The position numbers were made by a program, and so were the translations under genes. Positions 50,636-59,147 of a DNA stretch of 64,000 bases are shown one piece after another. The notes below the pieces were generated by a model. The model saw nothing but the letters and a program-made list of their open reading frames with translations, made no database searches and was not told where the DNA came from. Numbering within the stretch: position 1 is the stretch's first letter; each line of letters begins with the position of its first letter. Origin of the DNA: Microbacterium sp. CBA3102 (GTDB lineage Bacteria; Actinomycetota; Actinomycetes; Actinomycetales; Microbacteriaceae); NCBI RefSeq assembly GCF_007954505.1, contig NZ_CP042412.1:3472001-3536000 (forward strand), in the 5' to 3' direction.

Positions 50636-52428
50636 GCACTCCACACCCCGCCGGGTCGTTCGGTGACGAGCTCAGCAACCTCGGCATCGGCATCCTCATC
50701 GCCGCCGCGGTCCTGGCCGGCATCCTGCGCGCGGCCGGGTCGGTCGCCGCGTGGATCACCGGCACCGCCCAGCCCGCAGGCGGCATCGAGACCGGCTTGG
50801 GCGTGCTGCTGAACCCCACAGACCCGGCAACCGCGCTCGACGCAGAAGGGCTGCACGCCGTGGCGTACTGGATCACCGCCGCCGTCCTGATCGTCGCGGC
50901 TGGGGTGCTCGGGTTGTGGGGGTGGCGGCTGCTGCGCGATCACGGTCGGCAGATCAAGACCGACCCGTACCGGATCGCGGGGATCGCCACCCGCGCCGAG
51001 GTCGCTCGGGCGGCCTCCGAACCCGCGCTGCTGCGCCGCGCCGGACACCTGCGCTCATCCCTGGACAAACCCACACCGGAGGATGTCGGATACCGCATCG
51101 GTGCCTCTCGCGGGCACTGCGTGTGGGCCTCGGTCGAAGACTCGATCCTGCTGCTCGGCCCGCCCCGCTCCGGGAAAGGCGCAGGGATCGTCATCAACAT
51201 GATCCTCGACGCGCCCGGCGCGGTCGTCACCACGAGCACCCGCCCGGACAACCTCACCGCCACCCTCCGCGCCCGACAGAAGATCGGCCCGGTCGCCGTG
51301 TTCGACCCGCAACACCTCGCCGAAGGCGTCCCCGCCGGGCTCAGATGGTCACCCATCCGCGGGTGCGAGGACCCACTGACGGCAATGATCCGCGCCACCG
51401 GGCTCGCTGCTGGCACCGGCCTTTCCGCGGGAGGTGTCGAGGGCGGTGGGTTCTGGGAGGGAAAGACCCGCACCGCCCTCCAAGCCCTGCTCCATGCCGC
51501 AGCCCTCGACCACCGGCCGCCCGGCGAGCTATTCCGCTGGACCCTCGACCCATCCGCCGCCGCAGACGCAGTCGCGATCCTCACCGCCGACCCCCACGCC
51601 GCTGTCGGGTGGGCGGAGTCATTGCAGGCGATGATCGACTCCGACCCCCGCACCCGCGACTCCATCTGGCAAGGCGTCTCCCTCGCCCTCGCCGCCCTCG
51701 CAGACCCCCGCATCCTCGACGCCGTGACCCCACGGGAAGGCGAGGACTTCGACCCCGAAGCGTTCCTCCGCGCACGGGGCACCCTCTACCTGCTCGCCAC
51801 CGGCGCCGGCGCCAACAACTCCGCGGCGCTGGTGGCGGCGTTCGTGGAAGACCTCGTGGAAGCCGCCCGCCGCATCGCCGCGACCAGCCCCGGCGCACGC
51901 CTCGACCCGCCTCTGTTGCTGGCGCTGGATGAGGTCGGCAACCTCGCGCCCTTGCCGTCCCTGCCGACGCTCATGGCTGAGGGCGGTGGCACCGGGATCA
52001 CGACCATGCCGGTGTTGCAGTCGCTCGCGCAGGCGCGGGAGAAGTGGTCGGAGAATGCGGCCGGCGCGATCTGGGACGCTTCCATCGTCAAGATCATCCT
52101 CGGCGGCGCATCGAACTCCAAGGACCTGCATGACCTGACCACACTCATCGGGGAACGCGACGAGGTGACCGACTCCACCACGATCGGCGACCACGGCTCC
52201 CGCTCCGCGCAACGCTCCATCCGCCGCGTGCCCGTCATGCCACCCGACACCATCAGAACCCTCCCGTTCGGCACCGCGCTCGTCCTCCTGCGCGCCGCAC
52301 CGCCCATCGTCACCCGACTGCGCCTATGGACCGACCGGCCCGACGCCAAGACGCTACGCGCCGAACGTGCCGGCATCGAGGAACTGCTGCAACGCCGACC
52401 GCTGGGGAGCCCTGACGCACCTGCCTGA
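50632..52428 (+). CDS. Type IV coupling protein (VirD4/TraG-like)
   Basis: A 598-residue ATPase with two N-terminal membrane helices (residues about 17-43 and 77-99). Walker A is LLGPPRSGKGAGIV (174-187), then DAPGAVVTTSTRPDNLTAT. Walker B is PLLLALDEVGNLAPLPSLPT, followed by the coupling-protein segment GGGTGITTMPVLQSLAQARE and IVKIILGGASNSKDL. It recruits the relaxase-DNA complex to the channel and pumps the DNA. The start overlaps the previous stop by four bases (ATGA). Confidence 0.93.
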   Translation: MSTPHPAGSFGDELSNLGIGILIAAAVLAGILRAAGSVAAWITGTAQPAGGIETGLGVLLNPTDPATALDAEGLHAVAYWITAAVLIVAAGVLGLWGWRLLRDHGRQIKTDPYRIAGIATRAEVARAASEPALLRRAGHLRSSLDKPTPEDVGYRIGASRGHCVWASVEDSILLLGPPRSGKGAGIVINMILDAPGAVVTTSTRPDNLTATLRARQKIGPVAVFDPQHLAEGVPAGLRWSPIRGCEDPLTAMIRATGLAAGTGLSAGGVEGGGFWEGKTRTALQALLHAAALDHRPPGELFRWTLDPSAAADAVAILTADPHAAVGWAESLQAMIDSDPRTRDSIWQGVSLALAALADPRILDAVTPREGEDFDPEAFLRARGTLYLLATGAGANNSAALVAAFVEDLVEAARRIAATSPGARLDPPLLLALDEVGNLAPLPSLPTLMAEGGGTGITTMPVLQSLAQAREKWSENAAGAIWDASIVKIILGGASNSKDLHDLTTLIGERDEVTDSTTIGDHGSRSAQRSIRRVPVMPPDTIRTLPFGTALVLLRAAPPIVTRLRLWTDRPDAKTLRAERAGIEELLQRRPLGSPDAPA

Positions 52429-52478
52429 CAAGAGCGGTTCTGTCATGGGGCCGCCGACGCCAGGAAGGGACGGTCGTC

Positions 52479-52952
52479 ATGGCGATCCACACGCAGGAGT
52501 CGTTCACAGGGTTCATCGCGTCGGACCCGCAGCTCAGCCACACTGGCAAGGGCGAAGCGAGGTTCTATGCCCGGGTCGGGCAGGAGCACTACCGCAAGGA
52601 GCCGGATGGCTCGTTCACGGAGCTGGAGACCACGTTCCACGACCTCGTGGCGTATCGGGCGACCGCTGAGCGGGCGCATGAGCGGTTCGCGAAGGGCGAC
52701 AGCTTCGTCGCCGAGGGCTACGCGCACCCGTACGGGTATGAGCGGGACGGGCAGACCGTGCAGGGTGAGGAGTTCGTTGCCAAGAAGATCGGCCACGATC
52801 TCGCCCGCACCAGCTACGAAGTCGACCGCAACCCGCGCGCTGCCAATACTGCGGAGCAGGAAGCCCCGACACCGACCGCGGGCAGAGAGGCCGCAGGCAA
52901 CGAGGAGCTGCGGCGCTCCTCCCCATCGGCCGCGCCGGGGCTCGGGCTGTGA
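52479..52952 (+). CDS. ssb: Single-stranded DNA-binding protein
   Basis: A 157-residue OB-fold protein: SFTGFIASDPQLSHTGKGEA then RFYARVGQEHYRKEPDG, followed by FHDLVAYRATAERAHERFAK and GDSFVAEGYAHPYGYERDG, matching the core of bacterial SSBs. The C-terminal tail ends RRSSPSAAPGLGL and lacks the acidic DDDIPF tip used by chromosomal SSBs to recruit repair proteins. It should coat incoming single-strand DNA. Start ATG 52479 with AGGAAGGG upstream. Its stop overlaps the next gene. Confidence 0.85.
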   Translation: MAIHTQESFTGFIASDPQLSHTGKGEARFYARVGQEHYRKEPDGSFTELETTFHDLVAYRATAERAHERFAKGDSFVAEGYAHPYGYERDGQTVQGEEFVAKKIGHDLARTSYEVDRNPRAANTAEQEAPTPTAGREAAGNEELRRSSPSAAPGLGL

Positions 52953-53587
52953 TCGAGGAGATGGTGATGGCCGAGATCGATGGCATCCCCGAGGCGGACG
53001 AGCCTGAGCCCGCTCCGCTGCACGACGACACCGACATGGAGGCGCCAGAGGAGGACGCCGGTGTACTCGCGGAGCCGCCGCATCCGGTGAACTGGAACCT
53101 CCTCACTGCTGAGGAGGCCGCCGGCGAGTGGGTCGAGCTGGACAAGTGGGTGACCTGGCTGCGCCACACCTACGGACTCCCCGCGTCGGTGATCCCGCCG
53201 TTCTGGCACCGTCACCCCGAACTGGTGTGGGAGCTCAGCGCCCTGCACCTGCACTGGCTCTGCGCCTACGACCCGGAGGAGAACGGGTCCGCACCGAACG
53301 GCTGGCACCGCGACTTCGCCGACGCCCGCCAACGCCTGCGCGATTGGGTTGCTGCCTGCGGCACCCGTCTGGACCGCGACCGCGCCACCCGGCAGACCGC
53401 ATGGCCGGGTGAGGCGCCCACTGAGGCGATCGAGGATGTTGTGATCCCTGATCGTGCGGCGGACTTCCGGGAGTTCGTCGAGGCTGATGTCGCCCGCCGC
53501 CAGGCCGCCGAGGACGCGTTCTACGCCAGCCTCGGCGCCGATCCAGAAACCGGCGAGGTGCCCGACGATGACGAGCCCACTCAGTGA
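52949..53587 (+). CDS. DUF4913 family protein
   Basis: A 212-residue acidic protein. After an Asp/Glu/Pro-rich N-terminus, residues 50-130 carry the DUF4913 pattern: LDKWVTWLRHTYGLPASVIP, then FWHRHPELVWELSALHLHWL and WHRDFADARQRLRDWV. These proteins are common on actinobacterial conjugative elements and have no known activity. GTG 52949 overlaps the SSB stop. The downstream excisionase-like gene begins inside its last codons. Confidence 0.8.
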   Translation: MIEEMVMAEIDGIPEADEPEPAPLHDDTDMEAPEEDAGVLAEPPHPVNWNLLTAEEAAGEWVELDKWVTWLRHTYGLPASVIPPFWHRHPELVWELSALHLHWLCAYDPEENGSAPNGWHRDFADARQRLRDWVAACGTRLDRDRATRQTAWPGEAPTEAIEDVVIPDRAADFREFVEADVARRQAAEDAFYASLGADPETGEVPDDDEPTQ

Positions 53588-53783
53588 CTGCGGCATCGGC
53601 ACCGTCGAGCCGCTGTGGTGCCCCAGGGAGGCGTCGGAGTTCCTGACCGTCTCCCAGGCCACACTGTCCCGGTGGCGGCGCGAGAAGGTCGGGCCACCGT
53701 TCCTCCAGGTCGGCGGCGTCTACCGCTACAACCCCGTCACCGTGCGCGCCTGGGTGCGCGAGCAGGAGACCACACATGGCTGA
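53568..53783 (+). CDS. xis: Excisionase-like HTH protein (MerR/HTH_17)
   Basis: A 71-residue protein with a winged-helix HTH_17 domain: EASEFLTVSQATLSRWRREK followed by the VGPPFLQVGGVYRYNPVTVR wing. It directly precedes the integrase with an 8-base overlap, the usual Xis-Int layout, and would bend DNA at the attachment site to favour excision. ATG 53568 lies within the end of the DUF4913 gene with GGCGAGGTG upstream. The call rests on size, fold and position. Confidence 0.8.
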   Translation: MTSPLSDCGIGTVEPLWCPREASEFLTVSQATLSRWRREKVGPPFLQVGGVYRYNPVTVRAWVREQETTHG

Positions 53784-54966
53784 CCCCCGCAACCATCGGA
53801 TGCCGCCAGTCGGCGTCAAGCTCACCACCGACGTCGAACGCCGCACCGAAGGCTTCCGTGCCCGCGTCCGCTGGACCGACCCCTCGACCAAGAAACGGGT
53901 CGGCCGCGTCAGCCACGTCCGCACAACGGAGGAGGTCGAGGAGTTCTTCGAGCAGATGCGCGCCGCGACCGAGACAGGCAACGACACCACCGTCACACTC
54001 GCGAGCTACGCCGCCGCGATCGGCGACAGGTGGCAGCGCGGGCTGGACCCCACCTCCACGGCTGAGCTCTACGACACCGGGCTCCGGCTCCGCGTGCTGC
54101 CCGCGCTCGGGCATATCCGGGTCGCGAAGATCACCGCCGGGATGATCGATCGCACGATCGACGGCTGGGAGGCCGAGCACTCCGCGTCCACGATCAAGAA
54201 CTCCATCGCCCCACTCGTCCGCGTCCTGGACGAAGCCGTCCGTGACGACATCATCTCGATCAACCCCGCCAAGCACCGCGCCCGCCGCAACCTCGGCAAG
54301 CACGTCACCCACACCACCGGGGCGCTCCGCCAATACGCGCTTCCCGATCTTCCGACGTTGCAGAAGCTCGCGGACTCGTGTCGGAAGGTGCACCAGTCGT
54401 ATTCCGATCACGTCATGCTCGCCGCTCTCCTCGCCGCCCGTGGCTCCGAGGTCGCAGGGCTGCGGGCCGGGGACGTGGACTGGGGCAACCGCATCGTGTG
54501 GATCAGAAGGCAGCACTACCCCGGCAAAGGCGGCCTCGTCATCAAGCAGACCAAAGGCCGCAGAGACCGCCCGGTCCCGATGGTGGACGCGCTCGAACCC
54601 GTCCTCGAACGACTCACCGACGGCAAGGAGCCTGACGATCCGCTCCTGCGCGGGCCACGCGGCGGCGTCCTCACCACCGCCACCGTCCGGGACGCGACGC
54701 ACTGGGACGACCTCGTGGCGAAGCTCGGGTTCGACAACCTCACCCGGCACGGCCTCCGGCACACCGGAGCGACCTGGATGGCCGACGCCGGCATCGCCCT
54801 TCACGTGCTCCAAGAGATCCTCGGGCACCAGTCGATCGAGACCACCAAGGGCTACCTGCACCCCGACCATCGTCACCTCGCCGAAGCCGCTCGGCAGGCC
54901 AACCAGTTCCTCTCCGCAGCCCCCACCAGAAGGGACACCACCCGCCGCACCGGACCCCGCCTGTGA
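53776..54966 (+). CDS. int: Tyrosine integrase
   Basis: A 396-residue site-specific recombinase. An N-terminal arm-binding region (RARVRWTDPSTKKRVGRVSH) and a SAM-like core-binding domain (about 72-165) precede the catalytic domain. The expected catalytic residues are present: R222 (AARGSE), K260, H325 and R328 (TRHGLRHTGATW), H351 (ILGHQS) and nucleophile Y360 (KGYLHPD). AGGAG lies 7 bases before the ATG. It ends 350 bases before the right core site, with repeated TGGTCCACTtcg sites in between as candidate arm sites. Insertion in the anticodon loop of tRNA-Pro is read from the element ends. Confidence 0.95.
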   Translation: MADPRNHRMPPVGVKLTTDVERRTEGFRARVRWTDPSTKKRVGRVSHVRTTEEVEEFFEQMRAATETGNDTTVTLASYAAAIGDRWQRGLDPTSTAELYDTGLRLRVLPALGHIRVAKITAGMIDRTIDGWEAEHSASTIKNSIAPLVRVLDEAVRDDIISINPAKHRARRNLGKHVTHTTGALRQYALPDLPTLQKLADSCRKVHQSYSDHVMLAALLAARGSEVAGLRAGDVDWGNRIVWIRRQHYPGKGGLVIKQTKGRRDRPVPMVDALEPVLERLTDGKEPDDPLLRGPRGGVLTTATVRDATHWDDLVAKLGFDNLTRHGLRHTGATWMADAGIALHVLQEILGHQSIETTKGYLHPDHRHLAEAARQANQFLSAAPTRRDTTRRTGPRL

Positions 54967-55029
54967 TCACCTCCCGACGATCGCTCCGACCCTCGCAGAT
55001 GGGGCCGGAGCATCGCGCTGTGCGGATTC

Positions 55030-55136
55030 TGGTCCACTCCACGGGCACCTTCTGGTGCACTTCGTGGGCGACGACACCGAACGAGGTTGGTCCACTTCGA
55101 CGGCGACCAGTTCGAGCGGATCAAGCGAGTGGACCA
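55030..55136. other. Cluster of candidate integrase arm-type sites, right end
   Basis: Four copies of a TGGTCCACT-based element lie between the integrase and the tRNA: 55030-55041 (TGGTCCACTCCA), 55053-55064 (TGGTGCACTTCG), 55088-55099 (TGGTCCACTTCG) and an inverted copy at 55126-55136. The left end carries one identical copy at 15698-15709. Multiple short repeats around a core are typical of attP arm sites. Confidence 0.55.
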
Positions 55137-55153
55137 GCCAGTGACCAGCGCGA

Positions 55154-55274
<121 letters not shown>

Positions 55275-55313
55275 TTGTTTAGTTTTCGTGCTGCTGCGCC
55301 GCTCTAACTCACC

Positions 55314-55355
<42 letters not shown>

Positions 55356-55387
55356 TTGTTCTGCACTCTCGCGCAGGCAACTCCCCT

Positions 55388-55393
55388 ATCTTA
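55388..55393 (-). promoter_or_regulatory. -10 box of the original tRNA-Pro promoter
   Basis: TAAGAT on the - strand lies about 32 bases before the orphan 5' half, in a locally AT-richer stretch. Transcripts from here would cross the orphan half and reach the intact tRNA gene. No clear -35 was found. Confidence 0.4.
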
Positions 55394-55462
55394 GCCGCAT
55401 CTCGACCGCCTCCGCGAACCGAGGCGTTGCGGGTGTCGGAGGTCGCGCGTACCGTCACGTGC

Positions 55463-56047
55463 ATGGCGACGATCACGACCGAGCGGGCGACCGCTCCTCG
55501 CTGGAACGATGTCCAGCACGCGCTCACGGGCGGCGGCGACGGGGCGAGCTGCCAGTGCATCTGGCCGGTGCTGACCAACAAGGAGTGGAACGCGACGACG
55601 ACGCCGCAGCGCACCGAGATGTTCCGCGCCGAGATCGACGAAGGACCACCGCCGGGGATCGTCGCGTACGTCGACGGCGAGGCTGCCGGATGGATCCGGA
55701 TCGGCCCCCGCACCCGCCAGGCACGAATCCCCCGCACCCGCATCATCGCCGCCGCGACGACGGAGCCCTTCGACGACGAGTCGGTCTGGGCGGTGACGTG
55801 CTTCGTCGTCCGGCGAGAGCATCGCGGAGCCGGACTCAACCGCATCCTGCTGGACGCCGCCGTCGAGTATGCGCGCGGATCCGGCGCCCGAGTGATCGAG
55901 GGCTACCCGGTCGACACCGGGGGCGAGAAGCAGCGCGCCAACGACCTGTTCCACGGCACGCTCGGCACATTCCTGGCCGCCGGCTTCACCGAGAGGGCGG
56001 AACTCAAGCCGGGGCGCACTCTCGTCGCGCTCGACCTCGCCGCATGA
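55463..56047 (+). CDS. GNAT family N-acetyltransferase
   Basis: A 194-residue enzyme. It has SCQCIWPVL near residue 32, WIRIGPRTRQA near 74, then the acetyl-CoA-binding region VTCFVVRREHRGAGLNRILL (RxxGxG/A as REHRGAG) and VIEGYPVD. The pattern resembles actinobacterial GNAT proteins of unknown substrate. ATG 55463 is 7 bases after TACCGT, a -10-like box, so the transcript is probably leaderless. It is the first chromosomal gene right of the element. Confidence 0.8.
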   Translation: MATITTERATAPRWNDVQHALTGGGDGASCQCIWPVLTNKEWNATTTPQRTEMFRAEIDEGPPPGIVAYVDGEAAGWIRIGPRTRQARIPRTRIIAAATTEPFDDESVWAVTCFVVRREHRGAGLNRILLDAAVEYARGSGARVIEGYPVDTGGEKQRANDLFHGTLGTFLAAGFTERAELKPGRTLVALDLAA

Positions 56048-56083
56048 GCGTGCAGCGGGCTCGCCAGCCACTAGCGTGAAAGC

Positions 56084-56539
56084 ATGACCGACGCGCACCC
56101 GACCATCGACGACCCCGAGCTCGGCGCCTTCACCCGGGCAACGTCCGAACTCACCGATGGCTCCGTACTCACCCACGACTGGTTCGTCGGCACGGTCTCG
56201 GTCGCAGGCACCGACCTCGACCTCATGCTCGAAGGAACGACTGTCGATGAGGTGACGCCGCTCCTCCCCCGTCTGCGCGAGGTCGTCGCGCGGCTCGACG
56301 CGTTGCGACGGCTCGCGACAGACGCCGTGGTCACGAACTTCAGCACCGGTGAGCCCGAGCCACACGAACTCGATGATGCCTTCGCCGACCTCGCACTCGA
56401 GACGATCGAGGCCTCCTCCGACGGAACCGTGGTCCTGCACCTGACGGACACCTGCGGCGAACACTTCCCCGAGGGCTACTGGCCCGCTGCACACCTGGGC
56501 GTCGACGACACCGTCGATCACGTCACCGTCGAATCCTGA
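56084..56539 (+). CDS. Hypothetical protein
   Basis: A 151-residue acidic cytosolic protein (IDDPELGAFTRATSELTDGS, then DLDLMLEGTTVDEVTPLLPR and VVLHLTDTCGEHFPEGYWPA). It resembles DUF2262-type proteins in overall pattern, but the match is from memory and weak. TAGCGT ends 6 bases before the ATG, so translation is probably leaderless. Its neighbours give no clue. Confidence 0.65.
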   Translation: MTDAHPTIDDPELGAFTRATSELTDGSVLTHDWFVGTVSVAGTDLDLMLEGTTVDEVTPLLPRLREVVARLDALRRLATDAVVTNFSTGEPEPHELDDAFADLALETIEASSDGTVVLHLTDTCGEHFPEGYWPAAHLGVDDTVDHVTVES

Positions 56540-56598
56540 GTGTCCGCGTGAAGACCACGAGCCCTGCGACTGCAACGCCGCGCCCCTACGATGGGGAG

Positions 56599-57267
56599 AT
56601 GCAGCGGCGGACGCCTTCCTCGTCCATCATGTGGGCGTTCCTCCCGTACGCCGCGGTCTCGCTGTTGCATGTCGTGCTCCTCGCGGTGGACCGTCCGCTC
56701 GCCAGCCCGACCAAACTCCTCCTGATGCCGCTGCTGGCGGTTCCGGTGGCACTGTCCGCGCGCTGGCTGAAGCCTCCGGCGACACTGATCCTGCTCCTCG
56801 CAGCGGTCCTGTTCTCCTGGCTCGGCGACAGTGCGGGAGCCCTCTTCCCCGGCGCACCGGAGCTGCCGCTGATGCTGCTCTTCTTCGGTATCGCGCACCT
56901 GGCATACATCCTGTTGTTCGCTAGCCACCTCGCACGCCGGCGGATGCCGTGGTGGGCGTCGGTCTACGTCGGCTGGTGGATCGCGATGATCGCGGTCGTG
57001 GGCCCGCACACGGGCGGGCTGCTGATCGCGGTCGCCGTCTACGGACTCGTGCTCGGCGGCACGGCGGCATTCGCGGCCCGCTGCCACCCGCTCATCGCGG
57101 TCGGTGGAGCGTTCTTCCTCGCCAGCGACACGCTCCTCGCATTCCGACTGTTCCTCCCCTCGGGGCTCCCGGCTTGGAGCAGCCCGGCGGTGATGCTCAC
57201 CTACACCCTCGGCCAGGGCCTCATCGTCGCCGGCGCCCTGATCGCGTTGCGGAAGCGGACCAGGTGA
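56599..57267 (+). CDS. YhhN family lysoplasmalogenase-like membrane protein
   Basis: A 222-residue protein with seven to eight membrane helices. It has the YhhN/TMEM86 pattern: AVDRPLASPTKLLLMPLLAV early, LFSWLGDSAGALFP with the conserved GD, then FFGIAHLAYILLF and FFLASDTLLAF with the second conserved SD. Family members hydrolyse the vinyl-ether bond of lysoplasmalogens. ATG 56599 lies 6 bases after TACGAT (leaderless); the frame is open from 56548. Its stop overlaps the S4-domain gene (TGATG). Confidence 0.85.
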   Translation: MQRRTPSSSIMWAFLPYAAVSLLHVVLLAVDRPLASPTKLLLMPLLAVPVALSARWLKPPATLILLLAAVLFSWLGDSAGALFPGAPELPLMLLFFGIAHLAYILLFASHLARRRMPWWASVYVGWWIAMIAVVGPHTGGLLIAVAVYGLVLGGTAAFAARCHPLIAVGGAFFLASDTLLAFRLFLPSGLPAWSSPAVMLTYTLGQGLIVAGALIALRKRTR

Positions 57268-57638
57268 TGGACGCCGCACGTGTCGACAGCTGGCTCTGGG
57301 CGATCCGTGTCTACAAGACGCGGTCGGCGGCGACCACCGCATGCCGTGCGGGGCATGTACGAGTGAACGGCGACAAGGTGAAGGCGGCGCAGCAGATCAG
57401 GGTGGGCGACGAACTGCGCATCCGAATCGCGGGATTCGACCGGATCCTCATCGTCCGCCAGCTCCTGGTCAAACGCGTCGGAGCGCCTCTCGCGGCGCTC
57501 GCCTACGAGGATAAGACACCCGAACGCGAGCCACAGGCCGCCCTCGGCCTTCGGGATCGCGGCGCGGGGCGCCCGACCAAACGCGAACGCCGCGACATCG
57601 ACAAGCTGCGCGGTCGCCACGATGACCGCCTGAACTGA
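57267..57638 (+). CDS. S4-domain RNA-binding protein (Hsp15-like)
   Basis: A 123-residue basic protein with an N-terminal S4 domain: RVDSWLWAIRVYKTRSAATT then CRAGHVRVNGDKVKAAQQIR and VGDELRIRI. The C-terminal tail is Arg/Lys-rich (GRPTKRERRDIDKLRGR). Hsp15-like proteins bind stalled 50S subunits carrying peptidyl-tRNA. ATG overlaps the preceding stop, so it is co-translated with the lysoplasmalogenase-like gene. Confidence 0.85.
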   Translation: MDAARVDSWLWAIRVYKTRSAATTACRAGHVRVNGDKVKAAQQIRVGDELRIRIAGFDRILIVRQLLVKRVGAPLAALAYEDKTPEREPQAALGLRDRGAGRPTKRERRDIDKLRGRHDDRLN

Positions 57639-57673
57639 TATCCCGGCATGCGTCGTCTCCGACACCTCGACTC

Positions 57674-57693
57674 TTTAGAACATAAGTTCTAAA
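57674..57693. promoter_or_regulatory. LexA-like SOS box upstream of HNH gene
   Basis: TTTAGAAC-ATAA-GTTCTAAA is a perfect 8-base inverted repeat. Its core GAAC-N4-GTTC is the Gram-positive LexA consensus. It ends 8 bases before the ATG and overlaps the GGAGG region, so repressor binding would block transcription of the HNH gene. Confidence 0.6.
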
Positions 57694-57701
57694 CTGGAGG
57701 C

Positions 57702-59117
57702 ATGGCGAACACGACCGATCTCGACCTCGACGAAAGGCGTCGCATCGTGGATGCGTGGGTCGCGACGAGGCGTCGGATCGCGGCGCTCGAAGCCGAAGCA
57801 GCAGAGTTGCTCGTCGAGCAGATCGCCCTCCACGACGCCGATGTCGCCGCAAGTCCGTTCCATCGCGAAGCGATCTACCGCTCTATGGTCGCGGAGTTCT
57901 CCGCGGCCGGCCATCTCTCGAAGGGTTCGGTGGAATTCGCCTTTGCCGATGCGCAGGCGTTGCAGGCCCATCTCCCCGCCGTCCGAGCCTCCTTCGCGAG
58001 TGGGGCCGTCAGCGTCCAACATGTGCGTGAGATCACGAGGGCGGGTGCCGTCGTCGCCGAAGCCATCCGCAACCGCAAGGTCGATGCCACTGTCATGGAG
58101 CTCTTCGAGGCCGCGGTTCTCGTTGTCGCCGAACAAGACACAGCTGCGCGCACGAAAGCGCATGCACGTCAGGTCGCTGCCGCCCTCGTCGGCGAGACGC
58201 TGGTCGAGAGACACCGACGTGCCGCCGAAGAACGGTGCGTGACGGTGAAGTCGCTCGACGACGGGTTGGCGCTGCTCACCGCCGTAGTCCCCGAGTGGAT
58301 CGCCACCGCGATCGCCGACAGGCTGAACCGCATGACCCGCGCGGTCGTGCGCGCCCGAGAGAACCGCGAAGTCACGCCTCTCCCCTGGTGGTTCGACGAC
58401 GACGGCGAAGGTATCGATCCCGGAGATCTCTCGCTCGACGACCCAGCGTTCGACCCGTACGACAGCGGGGTGATCCAGGGCGCCGACGGCGACATGTTCG
58501 CGACCGATCCCACGGTCGAGCATCTCCCTGTCGACACGCGGACGTGGGCGCAGACGGAAGCCGATCTCTTCACCGATCTTCTCCTGACCGCAGACCCCAG
58601 CGCCGCGCACGGAGACGGCCTCGACGGCATTCACGCTCGAGTGCAGGTCACGGTCTCGGCGACCACGCTCACTGGTGCGGACGACAACCCCGCCGAACTC
58701 GACGGCCACGGACCGCTGCATCCCGACATCGCCCGCGACCTCGCGGGTCGGAACACCGGCTGGACCCGGCTCTTCCTCGACCCGTCCGGCATGGTGGTCG
58801 AGACCGACACCTACACGCCCACCGAAGGGATGCGCCGGTTCCTCCGCGCACGCGACCGTCATTGCCGGTTCCCGGGGTGCCGCATGCCAGCCCACCGGTG
58901 CGAGATCGACCACAACCATGATCACGCCAAGGGCGGAAAGACCAGCCTCGACAACCTCGGCCACTTCTGCCGCAGCCATCACACCCTCAAGCATCCGGAC
59001 ATCCCCGACACGCATCGCTGGAACGCCCAGCAGGAGAAGGACGGCAGCGTCACCTGGCACAGTCCGCTGGGGCGTGACTACGTCGACCCGCCACCCCGAC
59101 GCGTGATGTTCGTCTGA
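57702..59117 (+). CDS. DUF222/HNH endonuclease
   Basis: A 471-residue protein. Residues 1-330 form the helical DUF222 domain (RRIAALEAEAAELLVEQIAL, the SVQHVREITRAGAVVAEAI core) with an acidic insert near 235-260. The C-terminus is an HNH nuclease: CRFPGCRMPAHRCEIDHNHD, then KTSLDNLGHFCRSHHTLKH, with zinc-binding CxxxxC...CxxHH and catalytic His. Such proteins are numerous in Microbacteriaceae and may act in DNA mobility or repair. GGAGG precedes the ATG, and a LexA-like palindrome lies just upstream, suggesting DNA-damage control. Confidence 0.9.
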   Translation: MANTTDLDLDERRRIVDAWVATRRRIAALEAEAAELLVEQIALHDADVAASPFHREAIYRSMVAEFSAAGHLSKGSVEFAFADAQALQAHLPAVRASFASGAVSVQHVREITRAGAVVAEAIRNRKVDATVMELFEAAVLVVAEQDTAARTKAHARQVAAALVGETLVERHRRAAEERCVTVKSLDDGLALLTAVVPEWIATAIADRLNRMTRAVVRARENREVTPLPWWFDDDGEGIDPGDLSLDDPAFDPYDSGVIQGADGDMFATDPTVEHLPVDTRTWAQTEADLFTDLLLTADPSAAHGDGLDGIHARVQVTVSATTLTGADDNPAELDGHGPLHPDIARDLAGRNTGWTRLFLDPSGMVVETDTYTPTEGMRRFLRARDRHCRFPGCRMPAHRCEIDHNHDHAKGGKTSLDNLGHFCRSHHTLKHPDIPDTHRWNAQQEKDGSVTWHSPLGRDYVDPPPRRVMFV

Positions 59118-59147
59118 ATGACGATGACGGAGAAGCTGGAGCAGAAG

